The notes below the pieces were generated by a model. It ran no database searches and was not told where the DNA came from. It saw only the letters and a list, made by a program, of their open reading frames with translations. Of a DNA stretch of 64,000 nucleotides, positions 1-11,898 are shown in pieces. Location of the stretch: contig CM018043.1 in assembly GCA_008638375.1 (NCBI GenBank), positions 58,099,510 to 58,163,509 of the forward strand. The letters run 5' to 3'. The stretch is from Nyssa sinensis (taxonomy: Eukaryota > Streptophyta > Magnoliopsida > Cornales > Nyssaceae). A program made the position numbers and the translations under genes. Position 1 is the first letter of the stretch. Each line of letters opens with the position of its first letter.

Positions 1-717
1 GTTTTTATTACTTAATAGTAAATATTTTTAAAATATATATAATATTTAATATTAGATAGATAAAATAGTTATATATATGTACTTATTTATATTTCATTTA
101 TAATATGTTTTGGTAATTATATATATAAATTCTACATAATTTAAATTAAGAGTATTGTAAGATTTTTTTTCCTTTTTTTCTCCATACTCCAAGTCCTTTT
201 TTTTTTTCTATTTCTATGACATTTTTTCCCTTTTTTTTCTCCTCCTTTTTCCTTTCCATTTATATAAGACTAACTTTTTTTGTTTGCATTCAAAATCAAG
301 AAAAAATATTATTATTAAAACTTTTTTCTTTTCATTTTATTTCCTTTCTTATTGTTTTTTTACTATGAAAGAAAGTTAGATATCAAACAAATTAACAAGA
401 ACAAAGACAAGCTCTTGACTTGTAAGATTTGTAAACACTTTTTAAAAAACACTTTTATTAACAAAATTAAATTCAAAAGCATATTTTCAAAAAATACATT
501 TAAAATATGCATGAATTTGGAGTATAACCAAAAAGTTGCATATGTTTGAAATTTTTGAAAAAATATATCCATGGGTGAGGTAAAAAGTTCTCACAATATG
601 GGTCTGCACTCTTTTAAAAAATTACACCTGAATCTTGTGGGCAATGATTGCACCCATTGGGTGGTGGCCTGACCACGCTTCTGCACTATTTTGACGTGTA
701 ACCGCAAGCAAGTGTAA

Positions 718-927
718 GGCTCGTTTAGATTGTAATTCAAAAATAATTTTTAAAATATTTTTAAAAAATATATTTAAAATTTTGTAATTAATTTTTTAAA
801 AATTGTGAAAATATATTTAGATATGATAATTTAAATTTTTAAAAATTAAAAAAAATATATTTTAAAATGCATATTCTGCGTTTTAAAATTAAAAAATTAT
901 TTTTGAAAACAAAAACGAACAGAGCGT
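718..927. mobile_element. Tourist-like MITE candidate (family A)
   Basis: An AT-rich segment of about 210 bp has imperfect inverted ends (GGCTCGTTTAGATT against the reverse complement of AAACGAACAGAGCGT) and TAA on both sides (715-717, 928-930), as expected for PIF/Harbinger-type MITEs. Its core (a run like GAAAATATATTTAGATATG) recurs at about 44.29-44.49 kb and, inverted, at about 43.88-43.99 kb, so it is a dispersed family. The terminal match is imperfect, so the exact ends are uncertain. Confidence 0.5.
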
Positions 928-1301
928 TAAATATTCTTTATCATTTTCTAAATTTTTATAGGTTTACTTATTTTTAGATTTATTCAATAATTATTAAAGA
1001 TGAACTGTCAACTTTTTGTTAGAATACAAATACGTGCTTAATACACGAGTTGTTGAACATTTATCCAAGGTTATGTATACATTTATAACCTAAAATTTGA
1101 AAAGAAAATGTGATTATTTTGATTTTTTTTATTTACAGTGTCATGAATTTTATTTTAATTTTAATGACAAATGAAGTAAATATTGATTTTTATATCACAA
1201 CACCGGGTTTGCGTGCAAACACGCGCTTAAATGGTATCTGTTCTGTACTTTTTCTTTTATTTTATTTTTTACTCATTATATTGATAAACCCTCGATCGCT
1301 T

Positions 1302-1309
1302 TAGGGTTT
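1302..1309 (-). promoter_or_regulatory. Telobox-like promoter motif
   Basis: TAGGGTTT, the reverse of AAACCCTA, lies about 205 bp upstream of the WDR55 ATG. Teloboxes are common in plant promoters of genes for ribosome biogenesis and growth, which would fit a nucleolar WDR55. A match this short can occur by chance. Confidence 0.35.
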
Positions 1310-1389
1310 ATGTTATTGCTATGATCCATGTTTGATTTACTGTCTTGTCAACAAATATATACAGATCCGAACAAATAATAATACAAAAA

Positions 1390-1430
<41 letters not shown>
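1390..1430. repeat. (CA)n(TA)n microsatellite
   Basis: A compound dinucleotide repeat, about 11 CA units followed by about 9 TA units, lies some 85 bp upstream of the WDR55 start codon and may fall in its promoter or 5'UTR. Confidence 0.95.
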
Positions 1431-1513
1431 GATTGTTTTGCTTGCATAACCTACCTGCTACCCCCTATGATAGAGTTTGCAAACTCAAATTGCACAAACG
1501 ATAAAGTATTTCA

Positions 1514-2444
1514 ATGGAGATCAATTTAGGGAAGCTTCCATTTGATATCGATTTCCATCCTTCGAGCTCGCTCATCGCCGCCGGTCTAATCAACGGTGAT
1601 CTTCTGCTGTAAGTTCTCTTCCCGTTACTACTTTTTTTTTCCGCTGAATTTTCGAAAATTCCCTTAATCAAATGGACCTTTTATTTGCAGATACCGCTAC
1701 GCCGCCGATACACTACCAGAAAGGTAGAAAGTAATATGTAATTTATTCATCACTTTGTATTTTCTGGTCGAGTTATGAAAACACAGCAAACCCTAGAATT
1801 ACCTTTGAAAAATTTGAGCTTATGTTCGTTTGCAACCATTTTAGGCTGTTGGAAGTTCACGCCCATAGCGAATCGTGTAGAGCCGTTCGATTCATCAACG
1901 AGGGACGTGGTAATGCATTTCGTTATGCACTGCTATTCTTATTTTTATTTGCGTTTTTTGTGCATGTGATAGATTGCATCTGAGTTGTTCTCGTGGTAAA
2001 TTCGCATGTGCTTAGCAATTGTCACGGGGTCGCCAGATTGCTCGATTCTCGCCACAGACATTGAAACAGGATCTGCGATTGCTCGTCTTGAAAATTCTCA
2101 TGGGTAGGTTTTCTATGCTTAGTCGTGCTAGTTTCTCTCCATTTTTATTTTTGTTTGCTGGGAGATTTTATTTATTTATTAATTTTTTCCGGGGATTAGC
2201 ATTCATTTTTGATAGATGAGACACACCCATTTTGTTCCAATTGAGACTCAACCTTCTCTTTGGGATTGGCTTTCTTATTTGTTTTCTAGCCTTTTTAATT
2301 TTATGCTCAGTTGCTTTATTGTTTGAAATTGACGTGTAATGTTATTACATACGTTGTTCTTGTCCAGGGCTGCTGTCAATCGATTGATCAACTTGACTGA
2401 GTCAACGATTGCCTCTGGAGATGATGAAGGGTGTATTAAGGTTT

Positions 2445-2503
<59 letters not shown>

Positions 2504-4007
2504 TTCTTCATTAGTTTAGTTTTACTGCTTAGTTGATTATAAATATTTGTTTACAATGACACTTGTTCCATTTTTTAAAAAGTATTTAGACCAAACAACT
2601 GTGAATGTTGGCTCAACTTTACCAAACAAAATCTTGAAATGGGAAGCTTGTCTCGTGTTAGATTTGTTTTGATTTTCAAGGACTCAAGATAAAATCGAAA
2701 ATAAAATCTCATGTATACCTTTTATCATTCTCATTGTTCTCCTTTTCATGAAAGCATTGTTTGGTTGAAGGTTGTGATTAAACATGCTCTTGACTTGTGA
2801 TGTGAGGGAATTTCAGCAGAAGAATAATGAATGAATGTAGCCTTAGACCTAGGTAGGGCGCTTTTGAAGCCATCCCGACATTAGCTTTTCCAAATGAGTT
2901 GAGGTAATCTCCATTTAAGTGATACCTTGTTGGATCAAGTTCGTCATGGGTTCTCCAATTTGACTAATGTTTTCATCGATTCCTCATGGTATACTTGCTC
3001 TACAGCATCCACCCTGTCAGTTTGTGGCTTGGTCATTGAAGTTACGGGTTAACCAAGGTTTGGCTATTTGATGGTTAGCTTTAGTCTTCATAGAAAAAAA
3101 GAAATCCTTCTAATGTCTTCTTTGACAATAAAGTCATTGTTGTAATTGCTCCTCTATCCATGTGTCATTTGAGCTAATCACGTGCACATACTACTATACA
3201 TGGGTGAGGCTCACTCTTCAGACATCATGCTGATGGTTGTACTGTTTATGAGGGATACACTTGTATGAACCTTGTTGACGTACTTTCCCTAGCCACTCTC
3301 AACTCATCTGCCCATTTATCTCTCATTCTCTTGATTACCTTCACTTTCACCCTCAACGAGTTAACATCACTTTGGAAAATCTTGCTGATCTAGTGTGCAG
3401 TTGTGTTGTAGACGTGACCCACTCCCGATTCTACCTCTCATCTACAACTGACAATACAACTTGTGCTTAATATCACTAGGTTAAAGTAAAGGATGATACA
3501 TACACATACATACATATATATATTGACAAGGTAAAGGATGATTTTTGGGTGTTTATGTTTGTCTTAAACTAGATAGATATCAAGAGTATACTGCCAAATA
3601 GTTTTAGGAACTTTCTACATTAGATGACCTGCCCACTCCAACACCATGATACCATGCTCTCCACATAGAAGCTCACAAAACTTGCAATTATCTAAGCAAC
3701 AATCACTAGGGAACTTAAACAAATTTAAGTCAAAACTTGATATCTCTCTCTCTCTCTCTCTCTCTCTCTATAAGGATCAATTTCATCATAAAAAAGCTTC
3801 AAATAAAAGACATTCTGTTTGAAAATTATTGTGAGAATTCAGTGAACAGGATAATTGTGACCTTGGTTTGTGTTCTAAATTCCAATACATGTTATAATGT
3901 TTTATTTATTTTTTGATTGGTAAGTTATGAGTTTTACAAAAAGGTGGCCAAGGGGGGCGAACCCAAATACAAAAGAAGGGGACTATCTACATATCAAAGC
4001 TTAAGGT

Positions 4008-4039
<32 letters not shown>

Positions 4040-7000
4040 TTTTTTACAAAAGAATCTAAATACATAGGTTTGGCCTCTTTGACTCAAAAGTGAAGTAATC
4101 TTTAGAAAGTATCATGCATACTTGTTTCTTGGGGTGGCTTAAAATAATCAATAGTTTTTCTCTATTCAAAATGTAGACATTCAATAGGTTTCTTAAGAGC
4201 ACCAGCACAGTTATGTAATGTTTAGATGCTCTCTAAAGATATCTTCTGATTGTTAACATTTACTATGAAATTATGAGATGAATAAACTAATTTTCTTTTA
4301 CCTGAAGAAAATATGGCTCTACATGGCCCACACCAAGTGTACAGCAACTTGGCTCTTGCTTCACATGTTTGTCAGCATTTCACAGGATCTTGGGAAGAAA
4401 ATTAGGTGTTGATTTACTCTGCCCGCGTGCGCCGCAATTATTATCTTTAGTTACTTACTTTCTTGTGAACAAAAGTGCAGTGGCATGGAAGAAATAATAA
4501 TAATAATGAAAAAGATTTTTAGAACTTGGGTACCGGATCATGTGATTCAACCTTCTGAACTATCAATCTGATCGAATTTTTCATTTTATTGTGTTTCGCT
4601 CAAACTGGGCGATTGAACCTTCTGTTCATTCAGCCTGTTCACAGTTTAAATCACTTAAGAGCAGTACACAAAAACAATATTTCGGCTCTCTCTGGACGTC
4701 ATTTTTCTTTTTCTAGATCGAACTCCACATTCTTCGTTCACTGATTAGGATTAGGATTCAATTGCATATTCTAAGCTGCCAGAGTTTCCCGGGTTTCTTT
4801 TACTTTGAAGCGCCATGATTGATGTTTATACCGGGATGAATACTTCATGCCTGGTTCTTCTTTCTATTGTTCTGATTTATTTATGAAGAGTTCGTAGTTC
4901 GTACACAAAGGCAATAACAAGCATTAGGGGGTTGGTGGTCTGGACAGTCTTATAACTACAGATCCTCCGTCAAATACGAGTTCACTTTGGCTTGATTCAA
5001 GAATTTTCCGTGTGCGATCTTCAAAGTAAAACCCAAAAGCCCTAAAGGGGTGTCTCATGATTAGTTGGATCTCTACAACTTATAAGAGTTCATTTTTCAT
5101 TTTTTTATTGTAAATCTCTTGTTAATGTTTTTTTCTTTCATGAAACCATCTTTACTTGTGTAATCATCCTATTATCGGTTGGATTTGCTATAGCACTGAA
5201 TATTCCTCTGCATCTTGTTGCAATTATGAACCTTCCTCACAATTTCATATTTTTAGACTCAGTATTTTGTATTATTTAAAATGTCATAATGCTGTCATGG
5301 TTGATCAGGTTGAATCAGCTGGTTAAATTGGAAAACTGTGAACAAGTCCTTTTATGGGTTATTGAGCAGTCTGGTTTTAAAAACATTGCTCTAAGCACAC
5401 ATGAGGGTTAAATTGTGTTATATTTCTTCATGAACTAAGGGCCTGTGTTCTATTATTTTTTCAATTTCATCAAGTGTTGCCCAGGCCTAAATTCATGAAA
5501 GTTGTGTGTAAGTTATGGCATAGTGAACAAAGGGACCATGATATGCTTACTTCTGATTTACACCGGCGCTAAGTAGATTCATCTCATTGCTAGCAATAAT
5601 ACGATTTTTTATTCACAATAACATCTACTTTTGATCAAGCACCAAGAACACCTATTTTTTCCAGCTTTCTCATTATTTTGTAATCTTGTGCGAACTTCTT
5701 GAATTTATACTTATGTAATAACAATTAATGTTATTGTTTCCATAAATTGTTCATATTTAACTGACTTTTCATGGTGCCTTTTCTTTCTTCTTGAAGCATT
5801 CCATGGTTTTAGTTGAATTTTTTGGACTACTGACCCTATAGAGTTTGGGGGAAGCTTAATTTGACTCTTGTCAATCTTTTTTTTCCTCCTTCAATGCCAG
5901 GTATGGGATACCAGACAACGTTCTTGCAGCAATTCTTTTGATGCTCATGAAGAATACATTTCAGATATGACTTTTGCATCTGATTCCATGAAATTGTTGG
6001 GAACGAGGTAGTCAACACCATACCCCCTTGTCTCTGCCCCTGGGCGACTCGTAAAACTGAATTATCTTCTTGACCATTTTTTCAATCTTTTAGAGGGGAA
6101 GAAAATGAAGTTTCCGTGATTGTCAATATTTTGTTTGATATTACTAATTTTCTATATTAGTCATAGATAATTTTTATTTTTTTCTTACAAGTAATCTTAA
6201 TATTTGAGTGTCTTAATAGATGGTACCCATTAAAAAGGGGAAAAAAGAATTAAGTGGATTTTTTTCTTATATTGTATTTTTTTAAAATTTTCCATTACAC
6301 CAGACCCCTTTTTTTCTTTTTTTATAAATCTTTTGACATTCTTAATTTCTTTTCTGTTGCATTGTTAAGTGGAGATGGGACTCTCTCTGTCTGCAATCTT
6401 CGAAGAAACAAGGTATTTTCTTTGAGTACTTTTAATGCTTTATTTTTCTGATGCTAAATATATCTTGCTTATAGACATTATTGACAAATTAATTGTTGTT
6501 TTCACAAGTTAATTTATCCTATATATACCAATTGCAGGTTCAGACTCGGTCTGAGTTTTCTGAAGATGAACTGCTGTCTGTAGTGATTATGAAGGTGGGG
6601 TTTATGTATATATGTGAATAGCTGGATCCTTTTCTTGTATTTCCTGCTTGCATCAGAGTGTATCTCTATGTCGAGTCTCTGGCAACATGTCTTGCACATG
6701 TAACATGCTCCTTTCATTAGCTGTTGTTCGTTTGGTAAATATTAGGATGACTGTGATTTTGGGTTTTTTTTATTTTTTTATGTGCATCTTTCATGTACAT
6801 GGGTGTGTGGTGTGCTCCCCTTTTGAGCGCTGTTTGACTAAATTATTACTTATTAAAAAAAATGCAATTATCTCATTAAAACTTGAGTAGTGGTTTTTTG
6901 GGTGGTCTGTCATTTACTGTTTTTCCTTTCCTACCCTCACTCTTTTTTATAATAGGTGTTAATTTTGCTAAAATTTGTTCTCTCTGGCCTTGCTGTTCCT

Positions 7001-8838
7001 GCTGAATATGTTTTCTCACTTTCTACAAAGAATTTTTTTTTCTTCCATAGAACACATATTCAGTGTTGTTATAAGAGAACCTGAGTTGTATTTGTGTACC
7101 AACAGATGTTCTTCCAACAATCTGGAAACAGGGAAAAAAAATCTGTGTGATTCTTTCTTTCTTTTTCTTTTTTCCTCCAATCTTTAATATTACTTGTTTT
7201 GTAGTGCTTAAGAGAAATTCCTGGTTAAGGAAAATCACTAATCTGCCTATTAATTTTATCGAGACTAAATGAATTCAACAGGAATACCCAAAGGAATAGG
7301 GATATTGTTCATAACCTGTCTCTGTTGATTTATTATTACATTCTAATTTGGCTGATATTAATTTGTTGTGGATCAGAATGGTCGAAAAGTTATATGTGGG
7401 ACACAAACTGGAACTCTACTACTGTATTCATGGGGGTTTTTCAAGGACTGCAGGTATCCCTTATATTATATGTATGATATGATAAATATTGCAAAGTGGG
7501 TATGAAGTGAGGTGTTGCCCTTATTCATTATTGGATAGATTTTGAATGGGGAGTTCTTTGTTTCCATTTTCTCAAATGCTAATGTTCTTTCTGGGGAGTC
7601 TTTTCTGAAACTCACTTTTGGATTTTCAGTGATCGCTTTGTTGATCTCTCTCCAAACTCTGTTGATGCCTTGTTGAAGGTGAGTATAGTTTTTCATTGTT
7701 ATCTTAAATACAATTGGCTTCCAGTAGTTCACTCCTTTTGTGTTTTGTTTTATTTTGTTGTAGGTTGATGAGGATAGGGTTATTACTGGATCTGAGAATG
7801 GACTCATTAGGTGGGTAAACCCTCTGTGGTGCGTTAGGGCTGATTCTATTTAACTTTTGAAATCAAATTTGCATTGCCTTTAAAATACTTTTATTTTCTG
7901 TTCAGCCTGGTAGGCATATTACCCAATAGAATAATCCAGCCAATTGCGGAGCATTCAGAATACCCTGTTGAGCGTCTTGGTATAACTTGCCTTCTTTTTT
8001 CTTTTCTTTTTTGAAATTCAGAATATCTTTGTTTATTTTTTATGAATCCCTGTACCTGCTGATGTAAATTTATGGAATTTACTGAAAAATTGATCACACT
8101 TGGGCTATGCTTTAGATCGTTTCCCATGGTTGATTACTCAAGCCATAAACATTTATAGTGGATGAATACATATCTTCATATTTTTATATGTTTATGCTGT
8201 CCCATTGTGAATGAATATATTAGGACACTCAGATTTCCATTTTTTTAAAAGCTTTGTTCACACTGGTCTTTGATACTGTCCATTCTTTAGTTGAACCAAT
8301 GTTTATTTCGTTGTTGATATATGCCTGTCTAACTTATTGGATTGTTTGGTGTTTTAGCCTTTTCTCATGATAAAAAGTTTCTTGGCAGTATATCACATGA
8401 TCCAATGTTGAAGGTGTGTGGATCTCTCTCTAAATAATAAATCTGTGCATATTTGTGGTGTCCGTTGTGTATGCTGTAGGGACTTCAAAGATAGTAACTT
8501 TGTCTCAACTATTTACATTTTTTCATGTAGCTATGGGATTTGGATGATTTACTGCAAGGTTCTGGAAATACTCTGAAGAGTGATTCAGCTGTGGCAGACA
8601 GTGATAGTGATGAGATGGATGTTGATATTAGTCTTTCAAAATCTTCCAAAGGTATATAGAGTGTTTTTTAGAATTCTATGTTATACTATAATAACATCAA
8701 TGTGGACGTGGTGTCTTCATCTAAGTCTACACCAGAAAAACAGGAACTATAGGTAATAGAACTGGACTATGATAAAATATACACTTGTTTGTGTGAGATG
8801 GTCTGCACTAAAACTATAGGAATTTTAGCCTACATATG

Positions 8839-8869
<31 letters not shown>

Positions 8870-10511
8870 TGTTGTTGTCTAACCTTCAATATTTTTTGAC
8901 TTAAATTTAAGGTAAAAAAGAACCAAATAAAATAACATGGTCCTAATAGTCATCTTAAATCTTAGTTCTTGTCATTCTCTTTCAAAGATGCATCCTTTAA
9001 CCCGAGTAACCTCCTATAATTCTGGCAGTATTCACATCTGACAGTGTCATTATAATAAAAGTCAATTTGGACCCAAAAAAGAATAGTTCCATTTAGTGGA
9101 TAACTATAAAGAAACTAGCCCAATTGAAGGAGTTTTAATTGTCTAATTTATTCAATTTACATGAAACCTTGATGTGTTTGTACTTCCAAATAACCAATTT
9201 TAAACAAAATGGTTGAAATCATCAACCTAAGAAGCACGGACACTCTATTTTGGTTCACGTGTCCGTGTCGGACACCGACACTCTCGGACACTTCTCGGAC
9301 ACAGTGTCCGGATACTTGAATCATGTAATGTTGATGATTAAATGAAGAAATTCTTTAATTTTTATTTAATAGCTTCGTTATTTTAATATCTTAATAATAT
9401 TTTTTAAATTGTGTGTTTTTATGCCAAGTTTAATTGAAATAACATTAGGTTTTTATTATATGGTCATATAAAAAATATAAAAAATTTATATATATTCAAC
9501 GTGTCCCTAACGTGTCCGTGTCCTATTTTTTTGAAAAATGTGTCTGCGTGTCCATGTCGTATCATATCTGTGTCCCGTGTCCGTATCCGTGCTTCTTAGT
9601 CATCAACTCATGAGAACTTCTAAAAGGGCCACCAATCATTGGGGTTATGACCACTTTGTTATGCTGTCTGGCAACACTTGAGAAATACTATAACTTACAA
9701 TTATGATGCCACACTCGTTGCATTTGTCCAATCCACATATTTGAAAAGATAAGTTAGTCTTCTGGGGTTCCTATCATGTATTTATTTATAGGAAAGTTAA
9801 ATGACTTCTTATGTTTATTATGGATGTTTTCTTTTAAGTTGTACGTGTTTATATGTTTTATGTCTGTAAATAAAAAAAAATTTGATGGGTAGCTGTCCCC
9901 CACCAAAAAAAAGTAGTCTCAGAGTTGGACTTCATTTGGGTTTTGGGACTTCTTGTGGATGAACAAGACGCTAAGCATGACACAAGTAGAGTTATATGTT
10001 ATATTTTTGGGTACATGTTTGTGTTTGTATATTAATCTGAGAAAAAAGAAAGAAGTGTGCATACATCCATGGAAAAGGGTGTATGTGCTTATCTAACTTG
10101 TAGGGGTCTAGATATGAAATTGTTACACAAATTGTCATGGTTCTTCAGTTATGTTATTTGTTATAGCTTTACCCATCTAGTCATATAATTTTTTCTGATT
10201 CAGGGGTAAGCTCATCTTCTTGGGCTGCTTTATCCTTACATGATATGTCTCTATGTTGCACTATAAACTCGTACTTCTGACTTTTTTATTTTGTGCTTCT
10301 ACCATATTTTATGTACAATCATGGATAAACTCATTAGAACAGGTTGTGTTAAGCTTGAGATGATAATCTGGCTGGCATGTTTTGGGCTTGATTGATTTTT
10401 ACATTATTTGTCTACCTAATTAATTTCCGTATTCTTTTATTTGTCTTTGCAGGGACCAAAAGAAAAAATGAAAGTAAAGGGTGTAATAACAGTTTTTTTG
10501 CGGATTTATAA
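1514..10511 (+). CDS. WDR55: WD-repeat protein 55 homologue (WDR55)
   Basis: Fifteen exons: 1514-1608, 1691-1723, 1845-1909, 2016-2103, 2368-2440, 5901-6007, 6370-6412, 6538-6594, 7377-7453, 7630-7678, 7764-7810, 7906-7979, 8358-8413, 8531-8651, 10453-10511. They join in frame to 1044 nt (347 residues plus stop), close to Arabidopsis WDR55 in length and order. The protein is a WD40 propeller. Blades are visible from FHPSSSLIAAGLINGD (about 15-30), through TIASGDDEGCIKVWDTR (about 107-123), SGDGTLSVCNLR (about 154-165) and LLLYSWGFFKDC (about 200-211), to FLGSISHDPMLKLWD. A WDTR (WDxR) DWD box at about 120-123 fits docking to DDB1 in a CUL4 ubiquitin ligase. The tail has an acidic patch (DSDSDEMDVD) and a basic patch (KRKNESK) before the FFADL end. 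From family knowledge, plant WDR55 acts in gametophyte and embryo development, and animal WDR55 is nucleolar. Intron 5 is 3.46 kb and repeat-rich; intron 14 carries a TIR element. All introns appear to be GT-AG. Confidence 0.95.
2451..2502. repeat. (CT)n(TA)n microsatellite in WDR55 intron 5
   Basis: A compound repeat starts about 10 bases after the exon 5 donor at 2441, making an unusually low-complexity intron start. Confidence 0.95.
2503..5900. other. Large WDR55 intron 5 interior
   Basis: No exon is supported between 2441 and 5900. About 2820-3480 is less AT-rich and reads like an old inserted sequence with no recognisable protein. A CT repeat lies at about 3742-3768, a C/A/T homopolymer junction at about 4010-4047, and a LINE-type 3' tail at about 3905-4080. 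Confidence 0.5.
3905..4080 (-). mobile_element. LINE 3'-end fragment (minus orientation)
   Basis: A tail-like start (TTGATTGGTAAGTTATGAG) is followed by sequence parallel to the 3' end of the LINE at 35.53 kb: 'ttttacaaaaaggtggcc' here and 'ttataaaaggtgcccaaat' there. Both run on to a 'cccaaatac...' or 'cacacccataattac' stretch. It is probably a 5'-truncated LINE copy, with only the 3'UTR left. Confidence 0.45.
9227..9599. mobile_element. 373-bp TIR element with 8-bp TSD, in WDR55 intron 14
   Basis: The left end CTAAGAAGCACGGACAC matches the reverse complement of the right end (GTATCCGTGCTTCTTAG) almost perfectly. A perfect 8-bp direct repeat, TCATCAAC, flanks it (9219-9226, 9600-9607). The arms are rich in CGTGTCCGTGTC-type repeats and there is no coding sequence. 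The 8-bp TSD suggests hAT or a MULE relative. A second member of the family lies at 29173-30095. Confidence 0.88.
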
Positions 10512-11898
10512 AGGGATTGCTCCTTCACATTTTTGGCAAATGCTCACCCCATTATGTTTTGGGGAACATGCTGTGCTCCCTGGAGTGTCCCAATTAGGTA
10601 GGAGGGGATGGAAAGAAGTATCCTGATGGCTTGAATGGTGTTTTTCATGAATTTAGAGGGATTGTGTTGAATGGTGTTCTTGTGCTCGGATGATTTATAC
10701 TTTTAGCTTTCATATATTTTATTTTCTATAAAAACCTGAGGTTCTTTTAATTTATTGAAATGAAGTGTTATTACTTTTAGCATTAAATTTTTTATTTTCT
10801 GTAAAAGTAAGAGATTCTTTTAATTTAATGAAATAACTGTTATTTCTTCATGTATTGTCATATGAATTAAATTTAGACGTGTCTTTGAGTCCACCTTTTT
10901 TTTTATTTATAAATGTTTGTCATAGAAACCAAATATGCGAATCCAATGTCCATTGAGTTTGTGAGGTTAGCTAGTGCCTTTTAATTATTCAACATCAGCT
11001 CTGAATTTATTTATTTATTTATTTTTGAAGGAAAACAACAGCTCTGAATTTCAAATGATGCTATGTTGCCATCTTATTTTATTAAAAGGCTTTATCCGCT
11101 GATGTGGATACCCACTCTGCGAAGTTATCTCACTCAAATGGTACCAAGTGCTAGAGAGTTGAGCACCCGTCAGTTTTGCTGCTTTTGCACCAATTTGGCA
11201 GTCAGTTCATGAAAGACTTAAAGTTTGGTTTGCAGAAGATGTGAGGCAGAAGAGAGAGAGATCTTGGACACTTCGGTGTTCAATCCATTCTCATTAATCA
11301 TTCACGCACAATCGGTTACGCTTAGCTCACATGCCTTGTATATATGCTTACAGTTTTGGAGTATACATGCACAGGTGTAAAGGTCAGTTAGAACTAACCA
11401 TTCATTCAGTTTCAACTGCCTAACTGCTCTCTCTAACAGAGTCACTCACTCACAAGTTGTTACAATAGCATCACTCATTTTCTATTACCAACACAATGAC
11501 TTTGAAACACCCTGGTTTAATTCTTCAACATTCTAATCACCCCACTCGCAGCATTAATTTATTGAAATATTCACGTATCAAATGAGTCTTTTAAAACACA
11601 AGAATTCGATCATATAGAATACAAATCTCCCCTTTCACAAAACCTGAATAACAGACGCAAAACCATTTTTTTTTTTTTGGGTAAATGTAACAATAACCAC
11701 CCAATGTCTCCTTGAGCATACAGCAAAGGCTCCAGTTGAGAAAATACACCCAACAAAAATCTTGCTCCAAATCTCTAAAACATGGTTTACAATCATTGAA
11801 TGGATTAGTCAGTCCAGGGCAAGCCAAAATGAGTAAGCTTACTTTCTGTTCCATTAGCCTCTGGTTTATGCACCAATTTTCTTGATCTAGAAAATGAT
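10512..11898. other. Convergent intergenic region, WDR55 to TRAPPC11
   Basis: This 1.39-kb spacer between two convergent stop codons should hold both 3'UTRs. A shallow duplication is visible around 10705-10850 (a 'tttattttctataaaa' / 'gttcttttaatttattgaaatgaagtgttatt' block repeated about 90 bp on). No RNA gene or further ORF is supported. The frame at 11591-11854 (-) reads through the TRAPPC11 3' flank and resembles no family I know. Confidence 0.6.

Larger units (their letters stand above)
1..1513. other. AT-rich upstream flank of WDR55
   Basis: No gene is supported here. The stretch holds poly-T/pyrimidine runs (about 160-250), a Tourist-like MITE candidate (718-927), a telobox-like site (1302-1309) and a CA/TA microsatellite just before the WDR55 start. 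The short open frames here look like chance AT-rich frames. Confidence 0.6.

Noticed and set aside
10441..10626. Open frame over the last WDR55 exon
   Set aside because: It is in a different frame from the real exon, which ends FFADL and stop at 10511 in phase with exon 14.
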